This document shows, one piece after another, positions 42,337 through 51,820 of a DNA stretch of 61,559 bases. The first letter of the stretch is position 1. The number at the start of each line of letters is the position of its first letter. The notes below the pieces were generated by a model. That model did not search any database. It saw nothing but the letters and a program-made list of their open reading frames with translations, and had not been told where the DNA came from. Where the stretch lies: positions 1 through 61,559 of the forward strand of contig JABSRP010000045.1 of NCBI GenBank assembly GCA_013215145.1, given 5' to 3'. The DNA comes from Pseudobacteriovorax sp. (lineage in GTDB: Bacteria; Bdellovibrionota_B; Oligoflexia; Oligoflexales; Oligoflexaceae). A program made the translations under genes and the position numbers.

Positions 42337-43476
42337 TTAGTAAGATTTTTCTGGGTGCTGTTTGAAAAAGATAAAGGTCAGTATTAGCGAGGTGAAAATC
42401 AATGCTGGCGCTAGATAGAAGGCCTTTTCAATGCCAACCATATCCGTTAATTTTCCAACGGAAAGATGAATTATACCTAACATTAGTTGGATTGAAGCAA
42501 AAATCCAGATAGTTACGTCTTTCCAAGTGTCGGGAAAGACCCTTGATACCTGGGCCATGAACAGAGGGAAAAAAGGCCCCACCAATCCCGCGAATGGCAG
42601 GAATATAGGGTTCACTAAAATGGCTAGAAGTATACAGCAGATTCCTATTGCTAGGGCAATAAGAATGGTGGGTCGTTCCCACCTAACTGGCAACAATATT
42701 GAAATTCCAAGTCGGGTGCCAGCAATGATAAGAAAAAACAGACTGTTTAAACTTGATGCCTTGGTAGTGCTAAAGTTTGCAACGGTCACAAAGAAGGTCG
42801 ACATCCACATAGAAGTGAGGACCTCGCCTCCAACAAAAATTGCGAACAGCGCTACGGGTAATACTAGCCGTAGGTTGAGTTTATTAGACTGAACACTTTC
42901 TGTAGCCACATGACTAGACGGTAGGCTAAAGGCTAGAATCATAGCAAGAACAACATTGACTGCCGAAATTAATACGATGGCTGACCACCAGGGCAAAGAG
43001 TAGCTTAAAAATGCCGAGAAAGTCACCGGCCCGAGAAACGATCCAACCCCATACATAACTTGCTGAATGGAAAGCAGTCGACCGCGCAAATGCAGTGGTG
43101 AGCCATTGATGGTCAAAATATTGCAGATACTTCCCATGAGTGCTACGCCGGAGCCCATCACCAGACCAAGAAGCATAAGTGATGCGACACCCGACACCAG
43201 AGGAGCGCACAAACCTGGAAGGGCGCAAATCAAGCAAATTGTTACAGAAACCGTTCTTTCCGAATATTTTTTGAGAAGTTTCCCCATTATCAAGGTCGAT
43301 ACAATAGCTGCAAAACTACCTATAGTTAGGAAATAGCCAGTTTGTTCATAGTTGATTCCAAGCTGCTTGCTGATAACCGGTAGCAACGGGCCTCTAACGT
43401 TATCGAGATATGAGACAGAGACTAGAGTGGCGAAACCAGCAAAGATATAGGCTGGAATAATCTTAGCTGTTGTCAT
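42337..43476 (-). CDS. Major facilitator superfamily transporter
   Basis: 379 residues with about 12 hydrophobic segments in two halves of six. The first loop carries a relaxed MFS motif A (GKLLKKYSERTV), with the related GKLTDMVG in the second half. A drug or metabolite exporter is likely, but the substrate cannot be read. Its ATG (AAAGG six bases upstream) lies inside the end of the rlmI-like gene, with 14 bp overlap, so they are co-translated. Confidence 0.8.
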   Translation of the reverse strand: MTTAKIIPAYIFAGFATLVSVSYLDNVRGPLLPVISKQLGINYEQTGYFLTIGSFAAIVSTLIMGKLLKKYSERTVSVTICLICALPGLCAPLVSGVASLMLLGLVMGSGVALMGSICNILTINGSPLHLRGRLLSIQQVMYGVGSFLGPVTFSAFLSYSLPWWSAIVLISAVNVVLAMILAFSLPSSHVATESVQSNKLNLRLVLPVALFAIFVGGEVLTSMWMSTFFVTVANFSTTKASSLNSLFFLIIAGTRLGISILLPVRWERPTILIALAIGICCILLAILVNPIFLPFAGLVGPFFPLFMAQVSRVFPDTWKDVTIWIFASIQLMLGIIHLSVGKLTDMVGIEKAFYLAPALIFTSLILTFIFFKQHPEKSY

Positions 43477-44671
43477 AGGAAACCTTTCGCATTAATAGCC
43501 CTTTTAGGTAGTATGACTCCGGGAAAGAGAGGCGGGTAGGATGATCGCTAGCCTGCCCAAAGTGCTCTAATATCTGACCATCGCATCCTGCATCTTGACT
43601 TGCTCCGAAGACAACTTTCTGAAAAAGCTGGGCCGGCATTAGGCCCGAACAGGAGAAGCTAGCAAGCAGCCCTCCCTCTTTGAGGATTTGCCACGCAAGG
43701 AGATTTAGGTCTTTATACCCTCGACAGGCTCTATCTAGATGTCGCTGAGAGCTGATAAATTTAGGTGGATCCAGAATAATCATATCAAATTTTTCATTTT
43801 CGTCTCTCAAGAATCTCAAATAAGCGAAGACGTCGCCCTGAATAAACTCGGCTCGATCTTCCACTCCGTTAGCCATATGATTTTTCTCGGCTAGCTCGAG
43901 AGCTGAAAGGCTATTGTCAATATTTCTTAGCTTTGTTGCACCACCGAGAGCTGCTGCTACAGAGAAGCCTCCCGTATAGCTAAAGCAGTTCAGGATTGAC
44001 TTTCCTTTAGACCAAGAACGAATGGTAGCTCGGCTGTCCCGTTGATCAAGGTAGAATCCAGTTTTGTGTCCTTCCCATACGTCAACGAAAAGTTTCATAT
44101 CGTTTTCTAAAATCGGAACACCATCTTTTGGTAGCTCACCCAAATGAATCGCTTTGAAGGGTTTTAATCCTTCTTTTTCCCGTATGGACTCATCGGAGCG
44201 TTCAATAATACCTTTTGGTTCTAGTAGTTCGCGTATCAGATCAATAATGAGCTCTCGGTGTTTTTCCATACCCAGGGTGAGAATCTGAAACACCACCCAA
44301 TCATTGTATTGATCTATGACTAAGCCGGGCAAAAAATCGGACTCATGGGCGACAAGTCTCATGGCATTCGTGCGATTCCTATCGATGTAGTCCCTCCGAC
44401 GGATGCTTTCGGCGATAAGCCTGCGCAAGATCGATTTCGGTACTCTTGGTTTGCTTAGGGTCTGGTCCCAATCGATAAGACGAACTCTAATTTGCGAGCG
44501 GCTATTATAAAAGCCAGTTGCCAGGTGACGATTCTGGTGTGACAGAACCTCTACCAAATCTCCGTCGGTGATATGCTTCGATGATTCCTTAATAGCTCCG
44601 CTAAATATCCAAGGATGACGAAGATGTGCAGAACGCTCTTTGCCTGGTTTTAGTTTTATTTGCTGAATCAT
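43463..44671 (-). CDS. rlmI: RlmI-type class I SAM-dependent 23S rRNA methyltransferase
   Basis: 402 residues. N-terminal PUA domain (LKPGKERSAHLRHPWIFSGAI, then DGDLVEVLS) and a C-terminal Rossmann methyltransferase core: GFYLDQRD, LNCFSYTGGFSVAAALGG (SAM site) and ILDPPKF (catalytic NPPY-like). This is the architecture of RlmI/RlmL-type m5C methyltransferases; RlmI methylates C1962 of 23S rRNA. Other YccW-like enzymes are possible. It is the upstream gene of a two-gene unit with the MFS transporter. Confidence 0.85.
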   Translation of the reverse strand: MIQQIKLKPGKERSAHLRHPWIFSGAIKESSKHITDGDLVEVLSHQNRHLATGFYNSRSQIRVRLIDWDQTLSKPRVPKSILRRLIAESIRRRDYIDRNRTNAMRLVAHESDFLPGLVIDQYNDWVVFQILTLGMEKHRELIIDLIRELLEPKGIIERSDESIREKEGLKPFKAIHLGELPKDGVPILENDMKLFVDVWEGHKTGFYLDQRDSRATIRSWSKGKSILNCFSYTGGFSVAAALGGATKLRNIDNSLSALELAEKNHMANGVEDRAEFIQGDVFAYLRFLRDENEKFDMIILDPPKFISSQRHLDRACRGYKDLNLLAWQILKEGGLLASFSCSGLMPAQLFQKVVFGASQDAGCDGQILEHFGQASDHPTRLSFPESYYLKGLLMRKVSYDNS

Positions 44672-44820
44672 AGTGGCCCCTTATCGATGGAAGGCGTACC
44701 TTACACGGTCCAGAGAGCTGGGGCAAGCCATAAAGGCCAATAAAGATCGTACTACCGATATCAGGGGAAACGACTAGTTAGCCTCTTGTGTGGGTCTTAA
44801 AGTCTTATTATCTTTGATAT

Positions 44821-44849
44821 TTGACAGGCGGCCTAAGCCCCTGTTAGAG
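44821..44849 (+). promoter_or_regulatory. Sigma-70-type promoter for arsC
   Basis: A consensus TTGACA at 44821-44826, 17-bp spacer and TTAGAG at 44844-44849, about 49 bp before the arsC start. The -10 is poor but the spacing is right. Confidence 0.5.
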
Positions 44850-44897
44850 TCTACAAGCAATCCTGCAGCGTCGCTTTTTGATTCGTAAGGGTCTAAA

Positions 44898-45317
44898 ATG
44901 AATAAAAAAATACTCTTTCTTTGCACAGGGAACTCATGCCGTAGCCAGATGGCTGAGGCCCTTTGGAACAAAACCTACGGAGATCGCTGCCCCGCCGTAT
45001 CAGCAGGTATCGAAGCTCATGGCATTAACCCTTATGCCGCAAAGGTCCTAGAAGAAATAGGAATCGATATATCAGGGGCTAGCTCGAACCTTTTGGATGA
45101 TTTCGATTTGAGCGAGGTGGATCGTTGTGTGACAGTCTGTTCTCACGCTCACGAGTCTTGTCCTATTCCTCCACAAAATGTCAGAACGGTTCATCATCCC
45201 TTCGATGACCCTCCGTCATTGACCAAAGATGTGATTGACGAAGAAGAGAAGCTATCTTGTTATCGCAGAGTCCGAGACGAGATACATCAGTTTGTAGTAG
45301 CTAACCCTAATATTTAG
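44898..45317 (+). CDS. arsC: Arsenate reductase, low-molecular-weight tyrosine phosphatase fold (thioredoxin-linked)
   Basis: 139 residues. The P-loop CTGNSCRS starts at Cys9. Cys81 and Cys88 (CSHAHESC) complete the three-cysteine redox relay of the S. aureus-type ArsC (Cys10, Cys82, Cys89), and FDDPP holds the general-acid Asp. It reduces arsenate to arsenite using thioredoxin. No arsR, arsB or acr3 is adjacent, so export must be encoded elsewhere, or the enzyme acts as a phosphatase. Its stop TAG is directly followed by the ATG of the epimerase gene. Confidence 0.88.
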   Translation: MNKKILFLCTGNSCRSQMAEALWNKTYGDRCPAVSAGIEAHGINPYAAKVLEEIGIDISGASSNLLDDFDLSEVDRCVTVCSHAHESCPIPPQNVRTVHHPFDDPPSLTKDVIDEEEKLSCYRRVRDEIHQFVVANPNI

Positions 45318-46298
45318 ATGATGAGAGCTTTAGTCACCGGTGCCAACGGCTGTCTTGGACGGTCGCTCGTTCCGCTTTTGCTTTCCTCTGGTTGGGAAGT
45401 GGTCATATTAGGCAGACCAGGATCTGATCTTACATTCTTTGACGAAAGCGATGTAAGAATGATTGTTGGTGATGTGTTGGAGCCTGACTCGTTTAATAAA
45501 GAACTTGTCGGTTTTTTTGATGGGATTTTTCATTTAGCTGGTAATGGTTCGCTTTGGGATCAAAACAACGAGTTTCAGAACCAAATTCACATTGAAGGGA
45601 CAGATAACCTGCTTACATTTGCCGCCGAGCGTGGTTGTAGGCGATTTATTTATGTATCCTCTTATTTAGCCTGGGGTCTCCAAAATCAGATTCTTATGGA
45701 GACGCTGGAAAAAAAAGGTTTTGAGTCTTCCATTAATTATTGCCGTTCGAAACACTTGGCAGAGTATAAAGTTATATCGGCAACTGAAGACGGATTGGAA
45801 TCGGTCATCTTAAATCCCGCGCAGATTGTTGGACCATATGACGAGCAGAACTTTGGTCAGTTTTATCGCCGGTTAGCTAAACATCAGATTCCCATAATTC
45901 CCAATGGTCTGATGACGCTTTGTCATCCCGATGCCATTGCTCAGGCTTGTTTGTCAGCCTGGTCTCAGGGGGCCATAGGACAAAGCTACCTTTTGGGGGG
46001 ACCTACCATCACTTATCACGAGCTGGCAGAAAAGATTTGCAAGACCTTAGCAATAGAGACGCCGCGGCGAGCACCATCATTGATGTTTCATGCCATGGGG
46101 ACAGTCAATTCCCTACTAGCAAAAATTAGCAAGAGAGAGCCGTTTTTGACGAAGGAACGTGCTAGGCTCGTGACCTCCGACATTAAAATAGATGATAGCC
46201 TCGCTCAAAATGAGCTTGGTTATCAGCCAACCGCTATGAGTAAAATTTTGGAAGACTTCTTCGACTGGATGGAAAGTCTTCGCCGCGACGGATTATGA
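45318..46298 (+). CDS. NAD-dependent epimerase/dehydratase (extended SDR)
   Basis: 326 residues. TGANGCLG (about 8-15) is the cofactor motif; IFHLAGNGS, YVSS, and the NYCRSKHLAEY segment with Tyr-x-x-x-Lys form the catalytic site of the extended SDR fold. Close in type to dihydroflavonol reductase / 3-beta-hydroxysteroid dehydrogenase-like enzymes. Substrate unknown. It is joined without a gap to arsC, which may be chance of operon organisation rather than a common pathway. Confidence 0.8.
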   Translation: MMRALVTGANGCLGRSLVPLLLSSGWEVVILGRPGSDLTFFDESDVRMIVGDVLEPDSFNKELVGFFDGIFHLAGNGSLWDQNNEFQNQIHIEGTDNLLTFAAERGCRRFIYVSSYLAWGLQNQILMETLEKKGFESSINYCRSKHLAEYKVISATEDGLESVILNPAQIVGPYDEQNFGQFYRRLAKHQIPIIPNGLMTLCHPDAIAQACLSAWSQGAIGQSYLLGGPTITYHELAEKICKTLAIETPRRAPSLMFHAMGTVNSLLAKISKREPFLTKERARLVTSDIKIDDSLAQNELGYQPTAMSKILEDFFDWMESLRRDGL

Positions 46299-46316
46299 TT
46301 TTCCGGTATTTTTCTG

Positions 46317-46340
46317 GATCACTGGCATCTGACTGTGATC
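46317..46340. promoter_or_regulatory. Inverted repeat GATCAC-N12-GTGATC
   Basis: A perfect 6-bp inverted repeat with a 12-bp spacer in the 103-bp gap before the phosphatase gene. Symmetry and spacing suit a dimeric regulator. The arms are in the reverse order to a CRP site. The gap also contains AT-rich blocks that could serve as promoter. Confidence 0.35.
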
Positions 46341-46401
46341 AAAACTATGGAATTCTACTATTTATTCCGATAAGACCTTTAAGTTTTTTAAAGGTTCTTT
46401 T

Positions 46402-48420
46402 ATGGTTTTGGGTTACTTAAAAATAGCTCTTTTTCTCTTTTGTTTTTGTCTTATTGGAGTTAGGTCTCTTAAGGCAGATTCTAATCGTTTCTATGTGAAA
46501 GATGCTGAGGAGCGCTCAAAACCTGGTTTGCTAGTGAAAATAGACAGCTGGAAGTCCATCGGGGATCAAATAGTGGATCCCACTGACTTTCCTCGTATGT
46601 GGAAATCAGGGGATTTTCATCCTCTTGGCCGCTCTGATGGTTTAAAAGGTACCTATCAAGCGGATATATATGGACTTAGCCCGGGGATTCCCATCGTTAT
46701 TTATACACGACGGTCTCTACTTGCAGCGCATTTTTTTGTGAATGGAGAGCAAATATTCCGGAAAGGGCAATGGTCGGACTCGGGTACTCAATTACTCGGT
46801 CAGAGAAAAGGACGAACCTACATCGAGTATGTTCCTAAGACGAATCAAATGTCTCTGGTGATCCAACTTCACTCCGAAGCACGTCTAAAAAATAGTCCGC
46901 CTAAAATTGAGATCCTTTCAAAACAAGCTGGCGAAGCTAAGAATACTTTTGGAGCTGTTATTGATATTTCCGTCTTGAGTATCACTTTGGTTATTGGTCT
47001 CTATCATTTTTGCCTTTATGTTTTCATGCCTAAAGCAAAAGCTACACTTTATTTTGCCTTATTTTGTTTTTGTTTTTTTCTTAGAGCGGGTTCGCGAGGC
47101 GAGTTCCGTCCCCTATTTATCGTATTTGATGAATTGACGTTAGCTGGACAAACGAGGATGGAGTTTATTTATATCTATGCCTCGGGGATTCTTCTTTCAC
47201 TATACTGTAAAGATCGATTCCCAAATCATATCCCTAGACATCTAATTTGGGCAACGGCAATCATCTGTGGGACTCCTATGATCTCCCTTTTTATGTCGAT
47301 TGACGCAATGGCAGTTACCTTAAAGATATTTCGGTATGTAGTTGCACTGACGATTGTGCCGGCTTTTCTATTTTATCTAATTAAGATATTTTTTGCCAAA
47401 CGAGGTGAAGCCCTCAGCCTTGTCGTTGGGGTCATTGCCATAGTTGTGGCCTCCCTGTTTGATGTGATTAAGTATGCCTATGGAATGGATGTCATTTCGG
47501 TATCGGTCTTTGGGGTACTTGGATTTATTATTGCCCAGGCTATTGGCTTGAGCCGTTCCTTTTCTAAGGCCTTTAAACGGTTAGAGCATTCTGAAAAAAA
47601 GAATCTAAAACTTATCGCAGAATTAAGAGCAAATGCCCAAGAAATTGCAGAAAAGAAGATCTTGGAATCAAATATTTCTAAGGCTCAGAAAATGTGGTCC
47701 GGTCTTCTTGTAGACGATGTTGACGTCACTGGCTATGATGTGCAGCATTACTCACAGATGGCGGAAAAATCAGGTGGCGATTGGGTTGGGGTTAATTATA
47801 GTCCCGACCTTGAGAGATGTATTTTATTGATAGGTGATGTTTCTGGTCACGGATCGTCGTCGGCTCTTGTGACTCTAGCGGCTGCAGGGGCAGCCAGAGG
47901 AGTCATGGAATCACTTAAGGATGCCAAGAATATTCAGCATGAGGCTTATTTGGAGACTCTCGTTGGTGCGATGAATCGTGCTGTTCTAGATACAGGAAAA
48001 TCGATAGATAGGCATATGACTATGGCGGCCGTTTATATCGATACCTCAACGGGTGATTGCACATACATCAACGCCGGACACACAGCTGTTTATCTAAAGA
48101 CTGGAGGCCAGGTTAAAACGATTTTTGCGCCAGGAAGTATCCTTGGTATGAGCGAGAGTCCAAACTTTGGAATGCATCAATTTACTCTTGCTGCCAAGTC
48201 TCAAATCTTCATGTTCACAGATGGTTTGCTAGAGAATCGAAACAAAATAGGCAAGACCATATCTGAGCGTAAAGTGAGAAACCTCTTAGAAAACAGTCAA
48301 TCAGCTAGTGACACGAGGCAAACATTTGTGGAGTTAGCATCTGATTGTCTTACTGACGATCAACTTGATGATGTGAGTTTTATCATTTGCTCGAACACAA
48401 ATCAAAAGGCAGTGGCTTAA
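46402..48420 (+). CDS. 7TMR-DISM membrane receptor with SpoIIE/PP2C phosphatase output
   Basis: 672 residues. Signal peptide, then a periplasmic DISM-type beta-sandwich (about 30-180, with GTYQADIYGLSPG and FVNGEQIFRKGQW), seven membrane segments (about 190-385), a coiled-coil linker (about 390-430), and a SpoIIE/RsbU-type phosphatase domain with GDVSGHGSSSALV and FTDGLLENRN as metal-binding motifs. Such proteins sense a periplasmic ligand, probably carbohydrate-like, and dephosphorylate an anti-sigma-antagonist. No STAS or anti-sigma gene is next to it. Its stop overlaps the next start (TAATG). Confidence 0.85.
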   Translation: MVLGYLKIALFLFCFCLIGVRSLKADSNRFYVKDAEERSKPGLLVKIDSWKSIGDQIVDPTDFPRMWKSGDFHPLGRSDGLKGTYQADIYGLSPGIPIVIYTRRSLLAAHFFVNGEQIFRKGQWSDSGTQLLGQRKGRTYIEYVPKTNQMSLVIQLHSEARLKNSPPKIEILSKQAGEAKNTFGAVIDISVLSITLVIGLYHFCLYVFMPKAKATLYFALFCFCFFLRAGSRGEFRPLFIVFDELTLAGQTRMEFIYIYASGILLSLYCKDRFPNHIPRHLIWATAIICGTPMISLFMSIDAMAVTLKIFRYVVALTIVPAFLFYLIKIFFAKRGEALSLVVGVIAIVVASLFDVIKYAYGMDVISVSVFGVLGFIIAQAIGLSRSFSKAFKRLEHSEKKNLKLIAELRANAQEIAEKKILESNISKAQKMWSGLLVDDVDVTGYDVQHYSQMAEKSGGDWVGVNYSPDLERCILLIGDVSGHGSSSALVTLAAAGAARGVMESLKDAKNIQHEAYLETLVGAMNRAVLDTGKSIDRHMTMAAVYIDTSTGDCTYINAGHTAVYLKTGGQVKTIFAPGSILGMSESPNFGMHQFTLAAKSQIFMFTDGLLENRNKIGKTISERKVRNLLENSQSASDTRQTFVELASDCLTDDQLDDVSFIICSNTNQKAVA

Positions 48421-49733
48421 TGACATCGACGGTAGCAAACCTATATCAACAGTCTTGGGGTAAAAACATTATAGCGCCCCCTTCTGAAGTAACTGTACCC
48501 AGATGGATTGATGACATTAAGATTCATGGCGGAGATCAGTCTTGCTTAGCTTTTGGTTTGGGGCGTAGTTACGGAGATTCCTGCCTCAATCAAGATGGTC
48601 ATATTTTTGATATGAGTCGGTTAAATCAAATCATCCACTGGGACATTAATGATGGCTTGATTCACGTCCATGCTGGGATATCCATCGCTGACCTTCTTAG
48701 CTTCGTCATTCCTCATGGCTGGTTTGTCCCTGTCACTCCTGGAACCAAATTTGTTACGCTTGGTGGGGCTATCGCAAATGATGTACATGGAAAGAATCAT
48801 CATAGAGTAGGAACTATAGGTCGCTTCATAAAAACATTGACTCTACTAAGGTCCGACGGAACCATATTAACTTGTTCTACATCTCAAAATGTAGAAGTAT
48901 TTCGTGCTACTATTGGCGGTTTGGGCTTAACAGGTATTATTTTGACGGTTGAGCTTCAGTTAGTTTTTGCTAGCTCTTGGATCGAGGTCGAGACGATTCC
49001 ATTTTTTGGTATCGAAGAGTTTACCAATCTAAGTACTGAATCACAGTCCTACGAGTACACCGTAGCTTGGATTGATTGCGTAGATGCTTGGAATCCATGG
49101 GGGCGAGGCTTGTTCATGCGGGCCAATCACTCCCCCAACGATCGTAAACCTCCCAAACAGAAGCCAAAGTTGTCGGTACCCATCAACTGTCCCACTTATA
49201 TGTTGAACCGATATAGTTGCAAAGCTTTCAACGAGATCTACTATCGCGTAAATAGCCGTTCAGTGGAGAAAAAGATGGTACATTATGATCCGTTTTTCTA
49301 TCCTCTTGATGCCGTCCATGATTGGAATCGCATCTATGGGAAACATGGATTCTATCAGTACCAATTTGTAGTGCCTTTTTCAGAAAAAGATGGGGTCGTT
49401 GAGATCTTAAATAGGATTAGTCGCTCTGGTTTTGCGTCCTTTTTGGCGGTACTGAAAACATTTGGTCATCAATCATCACCGGGAATTCTTTCGTTTCCCA
49501 GGCCAGGATATACTCTTACTTTGGATCTGGCTAATCGGGGACAAAAGACTGTCAAACTTCTTCATGAGCTAACGGAAATCGTTCTGGAGGCGAAGGGGCG
49601 ACTCTATCCAGCTAAAGATAGTGTCATGACTCCTCGGGACTTTCAAAGCTTTTATCCTGAGTGGGAGCAGTTTGCTCCCCACAGAGATAAAGGCTTTTCG
49701 TCCAACTTTAGCCGGCGCGTAGGCGTGGGTTAA
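48420..49733 (+). CDS. DprE1-like FAD-linked oxidase
   Basis: 437 residues from ATG 48420, which shares bases with the preceding stop. An N-terminal PCMH-type FAD domain (AFGLGRSYGDSCL; VTPGTKFVTLGGAIANDVHGKNHH) and a C-terminal GRLYPAKDSVMTP...RDKGFSSNFSRRVG closely follow DprE1, which oxidises decaprenylphosphoryl-ribose at C2' for arabinan synthesis. Outside Actinobacteria these homologues are usually of unknown role. The DprE2-type reductase is not adjacent; the SDR gene at 34837 is distant. Coupling to the phosphatase gene suggests co-regulation. Confidence 0.75.
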   Translation: MTSTVANLYQQSWGKNIIAPPSEVTVPRWIDDIKIHGGDQSCLAFGLGRSYGDSCLNQDGHIFDMSRLNQIIHWDINDGLIHVHAGISIADLLSFVIPHGWFVPVTPGTKFVTLGGAIANDVHGKNHHRVGTIGRFIKTLTLLRSDGTILTCSTSQNVEVFRATIGGLGLTGIILTVELQLVFASSWIEVETIPFFGIEEFTNLSTESQSYEYTVAWIDCVDAWNPWGRGLFMRANHSPNDRKPPKQKPKLSVPINCPTYMLNRYSCKAFNEIYYRVNSRSVEKKMVHYDPFFYPLDAVHDWNRIYGKHGFYQYQFVVPFSEKDGVVEILNRISRSGFASFLAVLKTFGHQSSPGILSFPRPGYTLTLDLANRGQKTVKLLHELTEIVLEAKGRLYPAKDSVMTPRDFQSFYPEWEQFAPHRDKGFSSNFSRRVGVG

Positions 49734-50680
49734 GTATCCTCGTCGAACAACCATGTAGATAGGTATCGTTCTCCAGAGCTTGGTAATATGGCCACAATTT
49801 GCTTCCCAGCATTTTCAGGTCGCTTCGCCAGATCGATGGCAGCTTTAACAGCAGCGCCTGAAGAGATTCCGGAAAGTATGCCCTCTTCTTTTGATATACG
49901 CCTAGCCCAATGTCCTGCCTCTTCGTTCTCAACCTGAATGATTTCATCTATTAGCTCAGTCCTTAAGACGTCAGGAACAAATCCAGCTCCAATACCTTGG
50001 ATTTTATGTGGACCGGGCTCGCCACCAGATAAAACAGGAGAACCTTTAGGCTCAACCGCGACGATTTTAACCGATGGTTTCAGTTCTTTAAGCGTACTTC
50101 CGACGCCAGTGATGGTACCACCAGTGCCAACTCCAGATACGACTAAATCTACGTTTCCGTCAGTATCTTCCCAGATTTCCAGAGCCGTTGTTCTTTTGTG
50201 AATCTCGGGGTTCGAAGGATTCTTAAATTGTTGCGGTAGGTAGTACTTAGCATCGGATTCGGCAATTCTAGTCGCCTCTGCTATGGCTCCGTTCATGCCT
50301 TTTTCTCCAGGAGTCAAAACAAGTTCGGCGCCGAGGGCTTTGAGGAGTTTTCTCCTTTCGATTGACATAGTATCTGGCATGGTTAAGGTAATGCTGTAGC
50401 CTTTGGCTGCGGCAACGAAGGCTAGTCCGATTCCGGTGTTCCCACTTGTCGGCTCGATGATAACCTTGTCTTTGGTTAAGTCTCCAGTTCGCTCAGCCTC
50501 TTCAATCATATTTAAGGCGATCCTATCCTTTACAGAGCTGAGTGGATTGAAAAACTCACACTTGACTAGTACCGTTGCTCCAAGCCCCTCGGTGAGTCGC
50601 TGAAGTTTGACAAGTGGTGTGTTACCAACGGTGTCCAAAATAGATTCGGAAATTTTTGGTCTTTGGTTTCTTTTGATCAT
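49730..50680 (-). CDS. cysK: O-acetylserine sulfhydrylase (cysteine synthase A)
   Basis: 316 residues. PLP-Lys in NPLSSVKDR, the substrate loop TSGNTG, and the phosphate loop GVGTGGT are the diagnostic motifs. It makes cysteine from O-acetylserine and sulfide. AAGGAG precedes the ATG. Last gene of the sulfate-to-cysteine operon, 23 bp after cysE. Its stop overlaps that of the convergent DprE1-like gene. Confidence 0.95.
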   Translation of the reverse strand: MIKRNQRPKISESILDTVGNTPLVKLQRLTEGLGATVLVKCEFFNPLSSVKDRIALNMIEEAERTGDLTKDKVIIEPTSGNTGIGLAFVAAAKGYSITLTMPDTMSIERRKLLKALGAELVLTPGEKGMNGAIAEATRIAESDAKYYLPQQFKNPSNPEIHKRTTALEIWEDTDGNVDLVVSGVGTGGTITGVGSTLKELKPSVKIVAVEPKGSPVLSGGEPGPHKIQGIGAGFVPDVLRTELIDEIIQVENEEAGHWARRISKEEGILSGISSGAAVKAAIDLAKRPENAGKQIVAILPSSGERYLSTWLFDEDT

Positions 50681-50703
50681 AATAACTTACTCCTTTAATA
50701 CTG

Positions 50704-51612
50704 TTAAATGCCATCCCCGTCTTTAAAAAAGCTGGATTGAAATTGTGTTTGAATGATGCGGCTCTTTGCAGGAACCGACTCTGTTAACCATACATTGCCA
50801 CCAATCACTGAATCGGGTCCAATAGTAATTGGTCCAAGAATCGTCGCGCCAGCGTAGATCGTCACATTATCACCCACGGTGGGGTGGCGCTGAAAATTCT
50901 TTTTAAGGGAACCGTCCGAGTTTTTAGGGAACCGTAATGAGCCTAGAGTCACGCCTTGATAGATACGGCAGTTTTTACCAATACTAGCTGTCTCGCCGAT
51001 CACGATCCCGGTGCCGTGATCAAAAAAAACTCCACGTCCAATTTTTGCACCAGGATGGATATCGATCCCTGTCAGAGAGTGAGCGCGTTCGGTAATGATA
51101 CGCGGTAGGCTGGGAACCTGAAATGATAATAGGTAATGAGCTATCCGGTAATAAAGCAGCGCTCGGATACTAGGATACCCCATCACAATGTCTGTCTTGT
51201 TGCGGGCTGCAGGGTCACCTGAATAAGCGGCATCGATATCGACGCTGAGGTTTTCTTTTAGTTGCGGTAGGTAGCTGACAAGCTCGGAGAAGATCTCATC
51301 CTTAGAGGGCAACTGATCAGCTTCCAGTAGACGTTTCATCAAACGGTCGTAGATGAGTCGCAGGTGTTTGATTGCAGCCGGAAGGCGGCGATCGGAAAAG
51401 TCCTGCATAAACAGTACGGCCTCTATGGTGTCCAAGAATCGTCCTACGTAGCGACCAATAACTTTTGGATTTGCCTTGGTGTGCAGATGAGATGCCGATA
51501 ATTCTCTCATCAGCCTTTCGTAATCAATATCTAAGGATGGCGCTTGGTAGCCGTCTTTAGGCTTGGCCATACCAAACTGATCTTCACCTTTCACCGGCGT
51601 TTCGTTAGACAA
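50704..51612 (-). CDS. cysE: Serine O-acetyltransferase
   Basis: 302 residues from TTG 51612, preceded by GGGAGG seven bases upstream; an ATG at 51654 would lie deep in the previous gene without a ribosome site. An N-terminal helical part (trimerisation) and a left-handed beta-helix of hexapeptide repeats (GIDIHPGAKIGRGVFFDHGTG, then GETASIGKNCRIYQGVTLG). It acetylates serine for the CysK step. It is longer than E. coli CysE (273) because of an N-terminal extension. The start overlaps the DUF2061 stop. Confidence 0.88.
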   Translation of the reverse strand: MSNETPVKGEDQFGMAKPKDGYQAPSLDIDYERLMRELSASHLHTKANPKVIGRYVGRFLDTIEAVLFMQDFSDRRLPAAIKHLRLIYDRLMKRLLEADQLPSKDEIFSELVSYLPQLKENLSVDIDAAYSGDPAARNKTDIVMGYPSIRALLYYRIAHYLLSFQVPSLPRIITERAHSLTGIDIHPGAKIGRGVFFDHGTGIVIGETASIGKNCRIYQGVTLGSLRFPKNSDGSLKKNFQRHPTVGDNVTIYAGATILGPITIGPDSVIGGNVWLTESVPAKSRIIQTQFQSSFFKDGDGI

Positions 51613-51820
51613 CGGTCTTCCTCCCAGCAGGAATCTGGTTCCAAATGCGCTCATGTATAAAGTACAAAAGCATCTTTAACAGTGCCTCACTGCCACCGAT
51701 AGCAAGAGCTGCATTAAGGTTTCCTGTGAAGATGTACACGAGTAGCCCTGTTGCCGTAGTGGCTAGGATTCTCCAACTAATGGTTTTGCTTAAGGATCTA
51801 AGGTTAGAATCAGATTTCAT
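51605..51820 (-). CDS. DUF2061 small membrane protein
   Basis: 71 residues from ATG 51820 with GGAGGAGG three bases away. KTISWRILATTATGLLVYIFTG and the following LNAALAIGGSEALLKMLLYFIHERIWNQI are the family pattern, with two membrane segments. Function unknown. It is wedged between cysN and cysE, overlapping both (ATGA at its start, eight bases at its end), which points to a role tied to sulfate activation or cysteine synthesis. Confidence 0.85.
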   Translation of the reverse strand: MKSDSNLRSLSKTISWRILATTATGLLVYIFTGNLNAALAIGGSEALLKMLLYFIHERIWNQIPAGRKTVV

